Positions 8,712 to 17,780 of a DNA stretch of 64,000 nt are shown here, piece after piece (position 1 is the stretch's first letter; the number at the start of each line of letters is the position of its first letter). The DNA is from Chloroflexota bacterium (GTDB lineage: Bacteria > Chloroflexota > UBA11872 > UBA12225): the NCBI GenBank assembly GCA_030447525.1, contig JAUJOR010000010.1, positions 62,001-126,000 of the forward strand, read 5' to 3'. Both the position numbers and the translations under genes were made by a program. The notes under the pieces were generated by a model. That model ran no database searches and was not told where the DNA came from. It saw nothing but the letters and a program-made list of their open reading frames with translations.

Positions 8712-9356
8712 TCAGGAGAGTGGGAGCTTTCCGGAGCGCAGGGCGTCCAGGAGCTGCTCCACCATGCGCTCCGTCGCCCCCCAGATCTTGTCCCCGCCCC
8801 AGGGGAAGAAGCGGACCCGGCGCACCTCGGTGCCGTGCAGGCCCACGCCTCCAGGGACGCTGGAAGGAGGGGGGAGGCGCTCGCCGGGGAGGGGGAGGGG
8901 CCAGTCTTCTTCCAGGGGCAGCCCCGGCCCCTGGAGGGCGGCGAGGGGGACATCGAGGACGGCGGCGACCTCGCTGTCCTGGAGGCGCAGCGGTGGACGC
9001 CCGGCGAGGCGGCCGACCACGGGGGTGATGGCGTAGTTGCTGGTGATCGTTTCCACCGTGGGGAGGGTGCCGACGACGCGCACCAGGGCCGGGTCGATGC
9101 CCAGCTCTTCCCTGGCCTCCCGCAGGGCGGTGGCCACGGGGCCGGCGTCCCCCGGCTCGGGGCGCCCGCCGGGAAAGGCCACCTGCCCCGGGTGGTTGAC
9201 CCCCATGGTGCGGCGGATAAAGAGGAGCGTGGGACCTCCGGGGCCGTCGTAGATCGGCATCAGCACGGCCGCCGGGCGTCGCGTGGCCATGAGGTGCCAT
9301 TCTACGCCCCTCCCGGCCGCCAGCGGCATGGCCCAGGCACGCCGGATTCGGGCCAC
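8712..9356 (-). CDS. Nudix hydrolase, CoA-pyrophosphatase type
   Basis: The Nudix box is GGRPEPGDAGPVATALREAR followed by EELGID, which binds the divalent metal and cleaves a nucleoside diphosphate linkage. The GG-x-P-x-x-GD-x-x-x-x-x-TALREA form and the following TVETITSNYAITPVVG fit CoA diphosphatases, which release 4'-phosphopantetheine. The start is uncertain. The family-like N-terminal helix (VARIRRAWAMPL) argues for GTG 9356 over the ATGs at 9329 and 9290; none has a good ribosome site. The gene converges on the ProA-like gene (42 bp apart) and diverges from the glycosyltransferase. Confidence 0.85.
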   Translation of the reverse strand: MARIRRAWAMPLAAGRGVEWHLMATRRPAAVLMPIYDGPGGPTLLFIRRTMGVNHPGQVAFPGGRPEPGDAGPVATALREAREELGIDPALVRVVGTLPTVETITSNYAITPVVGRLAGRPPLRLQDSEVAAVLDVPLAALQGPGLPLEEDWPLPLPGERLPPPSSVPGGVGLHGTEVRRVRFFPWGGDKIWGATERMVEQLLDALRSGKLPLS

Positions 9357-9535
9357 GTCGCCGGCGAATTCCGCCGCTCGTCCAGGTGAGGCGCGCCCAG
9401 TTCGGGGGCAGCAGCGGCTTGATAGGTACACACGCCCGCCCCCGCTGGCTGCTGGCGCGGACCGTGCATGCTTGGGGCGGCATGTCACTCACAAGGGCCG
9501 GCCTGGCCCCGGCGGGCCACCGGCGCGGCCCCACG

Positions 9536-10726
9536 ATGCAGCGGCCGTTTTCCGCTGGACGCGCCCGGCCCCTGGCAAGGGGTTCATTCGCTACGTTCGC
9601 CTGGGCGCTGGCGGTGTTGCAGCTTCTGCGCCTGGCCTGGGGCGTGGCCCAGCGGGTGGCCATGCGGCCGGTGCGGGCCAAGGTCATCCTCGACCCCCAG
9701 CGGTCGTATCCCTGGGTCTCGTTGATCATCCCTGCCCGTGACGAGAGGGCGACGATTGAAGCCTGCCTCGCCGGGGCCCGGGCGCAGGGCTATCCCGATC
9801 TAGAAATCCTGGTCGTAGACGACCGCTCAGAGGATGGGACGGCGGACATCGTGCGCCGCGGCGCGGCGCACGATGGGCGGGTGCGGCTGGTAGAGGGGCA
9901 GCCCTTGCCGGACGGCTGGATGGGAAAGTGTTGGGCCCTGCACCAGGGGTCGCAGGTGGCGCAGGGGGAGTGGCTCCTCTTTGTAGACGCCGATACACGC
10001 CTCCTCCCCGGGGCCGTCGCCGGGGCGCTGGACGAGGCGCGCCGGCGGGGCGTGCCGGTGCTCAGCGCGATCACCGCCCAGGAGCTGCCCACGGTGTGGG
10101 AGCGGGTGGTGCAGCCGGCCGTGTTCACCGCCATCGCCGAGGCCATGCCCATCGTCCTGGTGAACAGCCCATACGTCCCCCAGGTCGCCGTCGCCAACGG
10201 GCAGTTCCTGCTGGTGCGACACGACGTCTACGACGTGCTCGGCGGGCACGAGGCGATTCGGGGGGAGATCGCCGAGGACGCCGCCTTTGCCAGGCGGGCC
10301 AAGGAGCTGCGCCAGGGCTACTGGCTGGGCGATGGCCGGGAGCTGGCGACGACGCGGATGTACACCGCCCCGGGCGCGCTGTGGGAGGGATGGACGAAGA
10401 ACCTGCATAGCGGCGCCCGGCTGCTCCCCTGGCTCGTCCCGCCGGGCACGGCCTATCTCGCCGCCGTGCTGGTGGCGCCGTACGCCAGCCTGTACCGGGC
10501 CTGGCGGGGGCGGTCGATCTCCCTTGCCCTCGCCGGGTTAGTGCAGCTGGGCGCTTCCCTGATCATCCGGCGGATGACCGACCAGACGTTCGGCGTCCCG
10601 GCACGCTATACCCTCGCCCAACCCATAGGGCAGCTGGCCTTCCTGGTGTTGCTGAGCGCCAGCTTCTATAAGGTGATCACCGGCCGGGGCGTCACCTGGA
10701 AGGGACGTCGCTACTACGCCACCTGA
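9536..10726 (+). CDS. Membrane-associated family 2 glycosyltransferase (HpnB/CrtQ-like)
   Basis: This inverting GT-A glycosyltransferase has an N-terminal membrane segment (FATFAWALAVLQLLRLAW), the nucleotide-sugar motif VVDDRSEDGTAD, the metal-binding FVDADTRLLPG, and the acceptor-side EIAEDAAFARRAKEL. C-terminal hydrophobic stretches (TAYLAAVLVAPYASLY, LGASLII, LAFLVLLSASFY) anchor it. The GALWEGWTKNL segment and topology resemble hopanoid- or carotenoid-associated glycosyltransferases (HpnB, CrtQ), so a lipid acceptor is likely but not proven. The start could also be ATG 9482; no ribosome site decides. The gene is single, and converges with the MBL-like gene over a 142-bp gap holding two ACGTAAXCCCGG repeats. 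Confidence 0.85.
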   Translation: MQRPFSAGRARPLARGSFATFAWALAVLQLLRLAWGVAQRVAMRPVRAKVILDPQRSYPWVSLIIPARDERATIEACLAGARAQGYPDLEILVVDDRSEDGTADIVRRGAAHDGRVRLVEGQPLPDGWMGKCWALHQGSQVAQGEWLLFVDADTRLLPGAVAGALDEARRRGVPVLSAITAQELPTVWERVVQPAVFTAIAEAMPIVLVNSPYVPQVAVANGQFLLVRHDVYDVLGGHEAIRGEIAEDAAFARRAKELRQGYWLGDGRELATTRMYTAPGALWEGWTKNLHSGARLLPWLVPPGTAYLAAVLVAPYASLYRAWRGRSISLALAGLVQLGASLIIRRMTDQTFGVPARYTLAQPIGQLAFLVLLSASFYKVITGRGVTWKGRRYYAT

Positions 10727-10868
10727 CCCGGCCGGGGGCGGCTATGGGACCGTCCGGCGGGCCGGGAATAAGACGACGTAAGCCCGGCCGGTCTATGCCC
10801 TGCGCTCGGTTTGACTGGGCCGCGGTCGACGAGGATAGGGCAACGTAAACCCGGGGCGTTATCACAGC

Positions 10869-11588
10869 TCAGGACGCCCCCCGCCGGCGCAGGTGCGAGA
10901 GCACGGTCGCCAGGGAATGGCGCTGGGCCCCCCAGCGCCCGGCGTAGGCCGTGCGTACGGCCTGCTCCAGGGCCAGGGCGGCCCCTTCGGTCACGCTGGG
11001 CCCGTGGCCGCTGTAGATCCGCTGCGGCCGGATCGTGAGCAGCTCCGTGGGGGGCGAGAAGCGGCGCCAGGGGTGGACGGCCAGGCGCTCGCCCGGCTGG
11101 ACGGTGTAGGCCGCCGAGTTTACCGCGTCGCCAATGGCCATGGCGCCCTGTTCCGGCCACCACACGGCGGTGTCGCGGAACCATGCCAGGAGCCCCCGGC
11201 CGACGGACGGGAGGAGCTGCAAGGGGCTGTCTGGGACGCGCCCCTCCACCTGCTCCACGCGGGCGTTTAGCCGCAGGCGCCCGATGTGGCGCGGGAAGTA
11301 CACCGGCACGTCGTAGTAGTTGGCGAGCCAGGCCACGTCACGGTCGTGGCCGACGAAGGTGATGATCACGCCGGTAACCTTGCCCAGGGTCGCCACCTCC
11401 GCGTCCAGGCCGTCGGCGCGCAGGGGGTCGATCAGCCAGACGCGCCCGCCCTCGGCAAAGGCGGTGGAGGAGCGCTCCGCCAGCTCGTCGGGGTGGGCGA
11501 ACCAGGCGAAGCCCCCGGGGAAGCGCCCGTGGACACTCAAGGCGGGCGACGTGGTCTGGGCGTTCGGGATGGTCTGAGTCGTGGTCAT
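10869..11588 (-). CDS. MBL-fold-like protein with a degenerate metal site
   Basis: The 239-residue protein follows the metallo-beta-lactamase layout: a strand with GGRVWLIDPL, then GVIITFVGHDRDVAWLANYY, GAMAIGDAVN and a final RIYSGHGPSV. The usual HxHxDH motif is replaced by GHDRD, so at least two metal ligands are missing. It may bind one metal or none. Its start ATG overlaps the dus stop (ATGA), so translation is coupled to the tRNA-modification gene. Role unknown. Confidence 0.7.
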   Translation of the reverse strand: MTTTQTIPNAQTTSPALSVHGRFPGGFAWFAHPDELAERSSTAFAEGGRVWLIDPLRADGLDAEVATLGKVTGVIITFVGHDRDVAWLANYYDVPVYFPRHIGRLRLNARVEQVEGRVPDSPLQLLPSVGRGLLAWFRDTAVWWPEQGAMAIGDAVNSAAYTVQPGERLAVHPWRRFSPPTELLTIRPQRIYSGHGPSVTEGAALALEQAVRTAYAGRWGAQRHSLATVLSHLRRRGAS

Positions 11589-12907
11589 GCGGTCTCCGCG
11601 GCGGCGTTTTCGGCCATTGTGGTCTCCTGGATGTTCCGGTCAACCGGGCCGCCCCCTCCGTCGGCAGACGCCGTCCATGCCGTCTCACAAGATCCATGGT
11701 CAGGGACCGGGAGCCGTCCGGCGGCCCGGTCGGCGGCGGCATAAACGTGCCGGCGGGCGGCGAAGTCCCCCAGGACGTCGGCGAGCTGGGTGGCGCTGCG
11801 GGCCTGGGAGAGGGCGCGGCGCACGGCGGTAACGCCGGGCACGCCCCAGACGTACCACATCACGTGGGGCAGGAGCCCTGCCAGGGCTATGCGGTCGGCC
11901 TCCTGCGCCAGGGCCGCCTCCGAGCGCCCCCCCCGAGGGTGCTGTTCCCGAACGGTGGCCAGGGCGGCCGCGCGCTGCCGGCGGATGTGCTCCAGCCCCA
12001 GGGCGATGCGCTCCTCCGGCGTGGGATCGGGGGGCGGGGGCTGTCCGGAGAGCTGTTCGTGCCCGGGGGAGTGGTGCAGGGGGCGCCCCGACACACCTGC
12101 CGTCCATCCCGGCACGGCGGCGCCGGACCGGCGCCCCAGCAGATGGGCCCGGATCTGCCCGAAGAGCCAGGGACGACCCCGCGCCGCTCGTCCGATGGCG
12201 ATGCCCCGGCAGCCGCTGGTGCGCAGGCGGTGGGTGGCCTCTTCCGGCGTGCTGATGTCCCCGTTGCCGATCACCGGCACGGCCACGGCGGCGGCCACGG
12301 CGCTGATGGTGTCCCAGCAAGCCTGCCCTTCGTACTTCTGGGCCCGCGTGCGTCCATGGACGGTCAGGAGCTGGGCGCCGGCATCGATCACCCGGCGGGC
12401 AATCTCCACGGCCGCCCCGGCCGCCTTGTGCTGTTCGTCCCATCCGACGCGGATCTTCACCGTGACGGGTACCGGCGCCACCTCCCGCGTCACGGCGGCC
12501 ACGATGGCCGCCGCCCGCTGCGGGTCGCGCAGGAGCGACGAGCCCCCCTGGCCGTTGGTCACCTTCGGCGCCGGGCAGCCCATGTTGATGTCCAGGATGT
12601 CCGGGGCCATGCGCTCGATCACCAGGCCGGCGGCCCGGCGCATCTCCTCCGCGTCGGAGCCGAAGATCTGCACCCCCACGGGGCGCACGTCACCTCGCAC
12701 GTCGATCAGGCGCAGCTGGTTAGGGATGCCCATCAACAGGGCGCGGTCGCGGGCAAACTCGGTGGTGGCGTAGCCGCAGCCGTGCTCCCGGCACAGGCCC
12801 CGGAACACGGCGTCGGTCACCCCGGCCATGGGGGCCAGGGCCACCGGCCAGTCGATCACCACACGGTTACCCAGCCGGATCGGCGCCAGGTTGATCCCGC
12901 TTGTCAC
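11585..12907 (-). CDS. dus: tRNA-dihydrouridine synthase (DusB-like)
   Basis: The enzyme reduces uridine to dihydrouridine in the tRNA D-loop using FMN and NADPH. The TIM-barrel signatures are LAPMAGVTDAVFRGLC, then DINMGCPAPKVTNGQGGSSLL with the catalytic cysteine, VTVKIRVGW with the FMN/substrate lysine, LTVHGRTRAQKYEG and VIGNGDISTPEE. The GTG start at 12907 lies inside the 3' end of the HAD gene (41-bp overlap). The 440-residue length exceeds the usual ~330: a ~100-residue C-terminal region, rich in Ala/Arg with low-complexity spacers (PGWTAGVSGRPL), is extra. It is the middle gene of a three-gene overlapping set. Confidence 0.93.
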   Translation of the reverse strand: MTSGINLAPIRLGNRVVIDWPVALAPMAGVTDAVFRGLCREHGCGYATTEFARDRALLMGIPNQLRLIDVRGDVRPVGVQIFGSDAEEMRRAAGLVIERMAPDILDINMGCPAPKVTNGQGGSSLLRDPQRAAAIVAAVTREVAPVPVTVKIRVGWDEQHKAAGAAVEIARRVIDAGAQLLTVHGRTRAQKYEGQACWDTISAVAAAVAVPVIGNGDISTPEEATHRLRTSGCRGIAIGRAARGRPWLFGQIRAHLLGRRSGAAVPGWTAGVSGRPLHHSPGHEQLSGQPPPPDPTPEERIALGLEHIRRQRAAALATVREQHPRGGRSEAALAQEADRIALAGLLPHVMWYVWGVPGVTAVRRALSQARSATQLADVLGDFAARRHVYAAADRAAGRLPVPDHGSCETAWTASADGGGGPVDRNIQETTMAENAAAETA

Positions 12908-13994
12908 AGTGCAATTCTACGCCCTCAGGGCCGGCGGCTCGGCGCTGGGGAGCCAGGGGACGGTCCCCGGCGCGGGACAGTGGGCCTTCCGGGCCGGCCA
13001 GCCATTCCCGCAAGACACGGGCGACGCCGTCTTCAGTGTTGGGTGGGGCTACCAGGCCGGCGGCGTCCAGCGCCCGCGGGGTGGCGTTGGCCATGGCCAC
13101 AGCCAGCCCGGCAAAGGCGAGGAGCTCCAGGTCGTTATCGCCGTCGCCAAAGGCGGCCGTCTCCGCCGGGTCGATCCCCAGGCGCTGACACAGCCACCCG
13201 GCAGCTGCCCCCTTGGACGCCGTGCGAGAGCCCAGGTCTCGCCCCACGAGGCGCAGGCGGGGCCGGCCCAGGAGCTGTCCCAGGCGCCAGCCCCAGGGAA
13301 TGTAGCGCGCCCCGTGCAGTGTCTCCCCGTCCGCCTGGGCATCCAGGGGCGCCAGGGCCTCGGGCGGGCCGATGCACCAGCACCCCAGGACGACCCCCCG
13401 CCGGTATGTCTCGGGGGAGCGGGCCCGCCGCCAATCCCAGCGGGGCTCCAACCCCACGGCGATCCCGGTTCCAGCTACCGCGCCGTCCGGTAGCTCGACG
13501 TCCGGGAGCCCCTGGGGGAGGGTGCCGGCGGCCGCACCTGGGGACGGGGGCGGAGGCCCCCACAGAAAGCGAGCCAGCTCGCCGCGCAGCCGGCCGGCGT
13601 AGTAGACGGCGGTGGCGCTCGTCCCCTCGGCGGGCTGGTGGTCGACCGTCTCGTAGGTCACCCACATCCGCGGGCCGGCGTGGGCCAGGGCCGCTTCCAG
13701 GGCCGGGAGGGGCATGGCATGGTGGTGCACCAGCCGGCCGGCGGGATCCCAGACGGCGGCGCCATTGTGGGTCACGGCCCACACCCCGCCGGGCACCGTC
13801 CCGGCCAGGATGCGGGCGAGGAGGTGCGTGCGGGCGCTGAACCCCCCGGTGGCCAGGACGATCACCGCCCCACAAGACGCGGCGTCGCGCACCGCGTCGA
13901 TCGTGCGCCGGGTGAGGATGGCCCCCGGGGCGAGGAGGGTGCCGTCCAGATCAAAGAACAGGGCCCGCGGAAAGCGGGCCGGCCGGCCACTCAC
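12867..13994 (-). CDS. HAD-superfamily phosphatase, Cof type (subclass IIB)
   Basis: All four HAD motifs are present: the nucleophile DLDGTLLAPG near residue 16, the serine/threonine motif as VLATGGFSART, the lysine in TASKGAAAG, and GDGDNDLELL. The large middle cap domain is type IIB, typical of Cof/YbjI sugar-phosphate or cofactor phosphatases. At 375 residues it is longer than usual; a proline-rich insert (GPPPPSPGAAAG) and an Arg-rich tail account for this. It is the first gene of the HAD-Dus-MBL run. Substrate is unknown. Confidence 0.88.
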   Translation of the reverse strand: MSGRPARFPRALFFDLDGTLLAPGAILTRRTIDAVRDAASCGAVIVLATGGFSARTHLLARILAGTVPGGVWAVTHNGAAVWDPAGRLVHHHAMPLPALEAALAHAGPRMWVTYETVDHQPAEGTSATAVYYAGRLRGELARFLWGPPPPSPGAAAGTLPQGLPDVELPDGAVAGTGIAVGLEPRWDWRRARSPETYRRGVVLGCWCIGPPEALAPLDAQADGETLHGARYIPWGWRLGQLLGRPRLRLVGRDLGSRTASKGAAAGWLCQRLGIDPAETAAFGDGDNDLELLAFAGLAVAMANATPRALDAAGLVAPPNTEDGVARVLREWLAGPEGPLSRAGDRPLAPQRRAAGPEGVELHCDKRDQPGADPAG

Positions 13995-14032
13995 CGGGCA
14001 ACGATACCAGCCCGGCGAGGTCTCTCGACTGA

Positions 14033-14118
14033 TGAGCGCACACGGTCCATCGTTCCACCGGCCGGGCGGTACGGCGGTCCGAGTTCATGCCCTGCTGGTG
14101 CCCGGCAGGGCACAAAAG
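14033..14118 (+). promoter_or_regulatory. Conserved leader-like element, copy A (upstream of SelA-like gene)
   Basis: This 86-nt stretch is about 80% identical to the reverse strand at 17781-17866. Invariant blocks include CCATCGTTCCA, CGAGTTCATGCCCTGCTGG and GGCACAAAAG. A GTGCC/GGCAC hairpin forms with loop CGGCAG. It lies in sense orientation, 163 bp upstream of the SelA-like start. It may be a structured RNA leader, or simply an interspersed repeat. The rest of the 13995-14281 gap shows no gene. Confidence 0.5.
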
Positions 14119-14281
14119 ACTGACGTCGGGTCGCAGGCCCCTGGTCGTCAGCTTCCATCCGCTGTCCTGTCTCAGGGCACGTGGCACCGTCCTCAAGGCG
14201 CCCGAGCTCAAGGCTACCTGCCGGGTACCATGGGTCTCCCAGGGGCGGGACTGACCCGGGAGCGGGAAGAGGAGGGGATTG

Positions 14282-15493
14282 GTGAGCGAGCTCTATCGTG
14301 CCCTGGGCGTGCGTCCGGTGGTGAACGCCGCCGGCACGCTGACGCGCCTGGGCGGGTCGCGCATGGCCCCCGAGATCCTGGAGGCCATGGCCGAGGCCTC
14401 CCGGGTCTACGTGCGAATGGAGGATTTACAGGCGGCGGCCGGCCAGGTTATCGCGGCCGCCACCGGCGCCCCATCCGGCTACGTCACCAGCGGGGCGGCG
14501 GCGGGCCTGCTGCTGGGCACGGCCGCCTGCGTCGCCGGGCTTGATCTGCAGAAGATGGAGCGCCTGCCGGACACGTCACTGCCGGGGACGAAGAACGAAG
14601 TGGTGGTGCACCGCGCGCACCGCAACAGCTACGACCACGCCATCCGCACCGTTGGTGTCACCCTGGTGGAGGTGGGCCACTTCGGCCATCCGTCCCCCGG
14701 CCCGACGCGCCCCTACGAGCTGGAGAGCGCGCTCAACGAGCGGACGGCGATGATCTTCTGGCCGGTGATGGGCGACCCCCAGCGCCTCGGGGTGCTCTCT
14801 CTAGAGGAAACGGCGCGCATCGCCCACCGCCACGGCGTCCCCGTGCTGGTGGACGCGGCCGCAGCCCTCCCCCCGGCGTCGAACCTCCGAAGCTTCATTG
14901 CCGCCGGGGCCGACCTGGTCACCTTCTCCGGTGGCAAGGCCCTCGGCGGGCCGCAGTGCTCCGGTATCCTGGCCGGGCGGGCCGACCTGATCCGCTCGGT
15001 GGCCCTACAGCACCAGGACATGGACGTCCATCCCGGCACCTGGACCTGGCGTCACCTTATCGCCGAAGGATCCATCGCCGGGCCCCCGCTGCAAGGGATT
15101 GGGCGGGTGTGCAAGGTAGGGCGGGAGGAGGTGGTCGGGCTCCTCACCGCGCTGCGCCTCTACCTCCAGCGTGACCACGCCGCCGACATCGTCCGCTGGC
15201 GGCGCCTGGCCCAGCGCCTCGCCGACGGCCTGACCGGCCTCCCCGCCGTCGCCACCACCTACCACGACGGTGGCGCACGAGGCACGGCCTCCGTCCAGGT
15301 GCAGATCGACGAGCCGGCCCTCGGGACGTCGGCAGTGGAGGTGATCAACGCCCTCGGCGAGGGTGACCCGATCATCGCCGTCGGCCAGGGCGCGCTGGAC
15401 AAGGGGGGCTTCACCCTGGGCACCATGTCCCTCGCCGACGCGGACGTGGAGGTCGTCGTCTCGCGCCTGCGGGATGTCCTGCGGGCCAAGTGA
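14282..15493 (+). CDS. SelA-like PLP-dependent lyase/transferase
   Basis: This 403-residue PLP enzyme of fold type I belongs with proteins related to L-seryl-tRNA(Sec) selenium transferase and D-glucosaminate-6-phosphate ammonia lyase. The start is GTG 14282, with GAGGAGGGG just upstream. The N-terminus (GVRPVVNAAGTLTRLGG) is the SelA/DgaE signature. The PLP aspartate is in VPVLVDAAAALPP and the Schiff-base lysine in TFSGGKALGGPQCSG. True SelA has an N-terminal tRNA-binding domain that is absent here, so a metabolic amino-sugar or amino-acid lyase is more likely. The copy-A leader element lies upstream. Confidence 0.82.
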   Translation: MSELYRALGVRPVVNAAGTLTRLGGSRMAPEILEAMAEASRVYVRMEDLQAAAGQVIAAATGAPSGYVTSGAAAGLLLGTAACVAGLDLQKMERLPDTSLPGTKNEVVVHRAHRNSYDHAIRTVGVTLVEVGHFGHPSPGPTRPYELESALNERTAMIFWPVMGDPQRLGVLSLEETARIAHRHGVPVLVDAAAALPPASNLRSFIAAGADLVTFSGGKALGGPQCSGILAGRADLIRSVALQHQDMDVHPGTWTWRHLIAEGSIAGPPLQGIGRVCKVGREEVVGLLTALRLYLQRDHAADIVRWRRLAQRLADGLTGLPAVATTYHDGGARGTASVQVQIDEPALGTSAVEVINALGEGDPIIAVGQGALDKGGFTLGTMSLADADVEVVVSRLRDVLRAK

Positions 15494-15587
15494 GGGTCTC
15501 TCGCGGGACGTTCCAGTCCTAGACCTTCAAGTCCTCAGCTAAAGCGCCGCCAGTGCCAGCCTGCCGGTATGGTTGTGAAGGACCAGA

Positions 15588-15872
15588 TTGTTGATCATCC
15601 GGTTCTACAGCGATCCAGAAACCGGTCTGCCCCACATCTACCGTCACCAGGTCGACGAAGACGAAGTTGAAGCGATCCTGGCCCGTCCAGCGGAGGACCG
15701 GCCAGGCCGTGAAGGATCTCGCGTGACCATCGGCCAGACGCACGCTGGTCGGTACCTGCGGGTGATCTACGTGCCCGACCCGGAGCCGGACAGCGTCTTC
15801 GTAATCACGGCGTACGAGCTGCGGAGCCAGCCACTGACCGCGTTCCGGCGCCGTCGCCGGAGGAGGGAGTGA
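15588..15872 (+). CDS. DUF4258-like small protein, candidate toxin
   Basis: A 94-residue protein beginning MLIIRFYSDPETGLPHIYRH, with a histidine in the first 20 residues, TIGQTHAGRYLRVIYV in the middle, and ending ITAYELRSQPLTAFRRR. This is the layout of DUF4258/BrnT-like proteins, the small RNase-fold toxin class. The start is one of two tandem TTGs (15588 or 15591). Its stop overlaps the next gene by ATGA, the usual arrangement of type II toxin-antitoxin pairs. Activity is not shown. Confidence 0.7.
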   Translation: MLIIRFYSDPETGLPHIYRHQVDEDEVEAILARPAEDRPGREGSRVTIGQTHAGRYLRVIYVPDPEPDSVFVITAYELRSQPLTAFRRRRRRRE

Positions 15873-16105
15873 TGAAGAAGCCTAGTTATCCGCCTGAGTG
15901 GGACGAGGCGCGCGTTCGCCGGGTGCTCGCCCACTACGAACAGCAGTCCGAAGCCGAGGCCGTTGCGGAAGATGAGGCCGTGTTCGAGAGTCACAGCCAA
16001 ACGTTGATCGAGGTGCCGAGTGACCTCGTGCCCGCTATCCGCGAACTCCTCGCGAAGCACGCCGGCAAGGCCAGCAATCCCGGCGATCCCTCGCCTTCAC
16101 ATTGA
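15869..16105 (+). CDS. Small acidic protein, candidate antitoxin
   Basis: A 78-residue acidic protein (WDEARVRRVLAHYEQQSEAE, then TLIEVPSDLVPAIRELLAKH). The length, acidity and 4-bp overlap with the preceding DUF4258-like gene fit an antitoxin. The C-terminal part resembles a short helix-pair DNA-binding or neutralising region. No helix-turn-helix can be assigned with certainty. The order toxin-then-antitoxin matches BrnT/BrnA. Confidence 0.65.
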   Translation: MMKKPSYPPEWDEARVRRVLAHYEQQSEAEAVAEDEAVFESHSQTLIEVPSDLVPAIRELLAKHAGKASNPGDPSPSH

Positions 16106-16166
16106 CCCATCGTAAGCGATACTCCCATCTCAGGAGATCCACGCCTGGGATGCGGGGGAGGGGCGG

Positions 16167-16559
16167 ATGGAGCGACAGAATATTGCGACGGGCACGCCGT
16201 GGGAGCCGATCGTGGGGTACTCGCGCGCCGTGCGCGTCGGGGGTTCGGTGCACGTCTCCGGCACCACGGCCACTGATGCGCAGGGCGCCGTCGTAGGGCT
16301 GGGCGACCCGTACGCCCAGGCGGCGCAAGCGCTGCGCAACATCGAGGCGGCGCTGCATGCCGCCGGCGCTTGCTTGCGCGATGTCGTCCGCACGCGGATG
16401 TACGTCACGAACATGGACGACTGGCCGGAGGTGGGAAGGGCGCATGGGGAGGTCTTCGGCGGGATCCGGCCGGCCACAACCATGGTCGAGGTGTCCCGCC
16501 TGATCGCCTCGGAGATGCTGGTGGAGATCGAGGCCGAGGCGGTCATCGGCGGCCCGTGA
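16167..16559 (+). CDS. RidA-family (YjgF) enamine/imine deaminase
   Basis: The 130-residue protein has the RidA core: [21 protein letters not shown] at the start, [20 protein letters not shown] in the middle and [21 protein letters not shown] with the conserved arginine that binds the substrate carboxylate. It ends EIEAEAVI. RidA proteins form trimers that hydrolyse 2-aminoacrylate and similar enamines released by PLP enzymes. The gene lies two genes after a SelA-like PLP lyase, a sensible functional neighbour. The start ATG follows GGGGAGGGGCGG. Confidence 0.9.
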   Translation: MERQNIATGTPWEPIVGYSRAVRVGGSVHVSGTTATDAQGAVVGLGDPYAQAAQALRNIEAALHAAGACLRDVVRTRMYVTNMDDWPEVGRAHGEVFGGIRPATTMVEVSRLIASEMLVEIEAEAVIGGP

Positions 16560-16592
16560 GGGGACGCGAGGGCTTGTAGAGGCGTGAAGGGG

Positions 16593-17741
16593 TTAGACGG
16601 GAGAGGTCGCCTGGGGGGCGAGGGAGCGCGTACGGGAGTGCTGCAACTGTCTTGCCAGTAGGGCGGCGCCGCTGATCCCGGCGTCGTCGCCGAGCTCGGA
16701 CTTGACGATCCGTAGCGGTCTGGTAGAGGAGGCCAGGGGCATGCCGGCGACGCGCCCGCGCACCAAGTCGATAAACGGCTCGCCGAGGCCCTCGATGACG
16801 CCCCCGCCGAGGACGATCAGCTCCGGGTTGAGGAGGTTAGCGACGCTGGCGATCCCCAGGGCCAGGTAGGCGGCGGCCTGATCGACTGCCTGGACGACCA
16901 GCTTGTCCCGGCGCGCCCAGGCCTTGGCCAGGTCGCCGCTGGTGGCGCGGGTGACGTCTTTGCCGGCGATCTTGGTCAGGATCGTCTTGTCCCCTTGCTT
17001 GACCCGCTTGGCGATGGCCCGAGTGATGGCCGTGCGGCTGCACAGGGCCTCCAGGTGGCCCCGGCCGCCGCAGCCACACTTAGGACCACCGGCGTGGACG
17101 GTGATGTGACCCACTTCGCCGGCCATGGCTGCCGTCCCGGTGTACAGCTCGCCGTTGAGGATCAAGCCCCCCCCCACGCCGGTGCCGGGCCAGATCCCCA
17201 CCATGTCCCGCGCGCCCCGGCCGGCGCCGGCGCCATGCTCCGCCAGCACGGCGACGCGGACGTCATTCCCAACGGCGACGGGCACGGCCAGCCGGGCGAC
17301 GAGCTCCGCCCGCAGCGGGACATCCACCCAGTCCAGGTTGGGGGCAATGGCAACGCTCCCGTCTTCCGGGCGGATGGGGCCGGGGGCGCCGATGCCCACG
17401 CCCCTGAGGTCGGCGGCATTCACGCCGGCGGCGGCGGCCGCCTGCCGCAGGCACTCGGCGATACGGTCGAGGACGGCGGCGGGGGTGTGGTCGCGCCCGG
17501 TGGGGCGCTTGGCCCGGCCGGCGATCTGCCCCTGGGGGCCAAAGACGGCGGCCAGGATCTTGGTTCCTCCCAGGTCAACGGCGCCGACGTAGCCTTCCCC
17601 GGTGAGGGGCCCTGACGGCGGGCCTGACACGGGCCCCGAGGGGGGTTGCGCGGGGGTGACTTGCCCGATCGGGAGCGCCACGACCCCGTCCTGTGGGGAC
17701 GCCGGAGCGTCCCCGGCGGGGTTGTTGCCTGCCGCCTCCAA
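16593..17741 (-). CDS. ROK-family sugar kinase (glucokinase-like)
   Basis: The protein phosphorylates a hexose with ATP. The N-terminal phosphate loop is GAVDLGGTKILAAV. The sugar site GNDVRVAVLAEH has the catalytic aspartate. The adenosine side is GVGGGLILNG. The zinc motif is CGCGGRGHLE, with histidine in place of the last cysteine of CxCGxxGCxE. I chose TTG 17741, with AAAGAGGT eight bases upstream, because the ATG at 17801 would place the first codons in the conserved leader element and yield a non-conserved start. A ~45-residue proline/glycine-rich N-terminus precedes the kinase fold. Confidence 0.88.
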   Translation of the reverse strand: MEAAGNNPAGDAPASPQDGVVALPIGQVTPAQPPSGPVSGPPSGPLTGEGYVGAVDLGGTKILAAVFGPQGQIAGRAKRPTGRDHTPAAVLDRIAECLRQAAAAAGVNAADLRGVGIGAPGPIRPEDGSVAIAPNLDWVDVPLRAELVARLAVPVAVGNDVRVAVLAEHGAGAGRGARDMVGIWPGTGVGGGLILNGELYTGTAAMAGEVGHITVHAGGPKCGCGGRGHLEALCSRTAITRAIAKRVKQGDKTILTKIAGKDVTRATSGDLAKAWARRDKLVVQAVDQAAAYLALGIASVANLLNPELIVLGGGVIEGLGEPFIDLVRGRVAGMPLASSTRPLRIVKSELGDDAGISGAALLARQLQHSRTRSLAPQATSPV

Positions 17742-17780
17742 GTGAGCACCTCTTTCTCCCGCTGCTGTGTCCTGCTGAGG

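Noticed and set aside
11696..13840. 714-codon forward frame
   Set aside because: Antisense of dus and the HAD gene; Gly/Arg/His/Pro-rich with no motif.
14282..15493. True selenocysteine synthase (SelA)
   Set aside because: The N-terminal tRNA-binding domain is missing, and no selB, selD or tRNA-Sec is near. A SelA-like metabolic enzyme is the better call.
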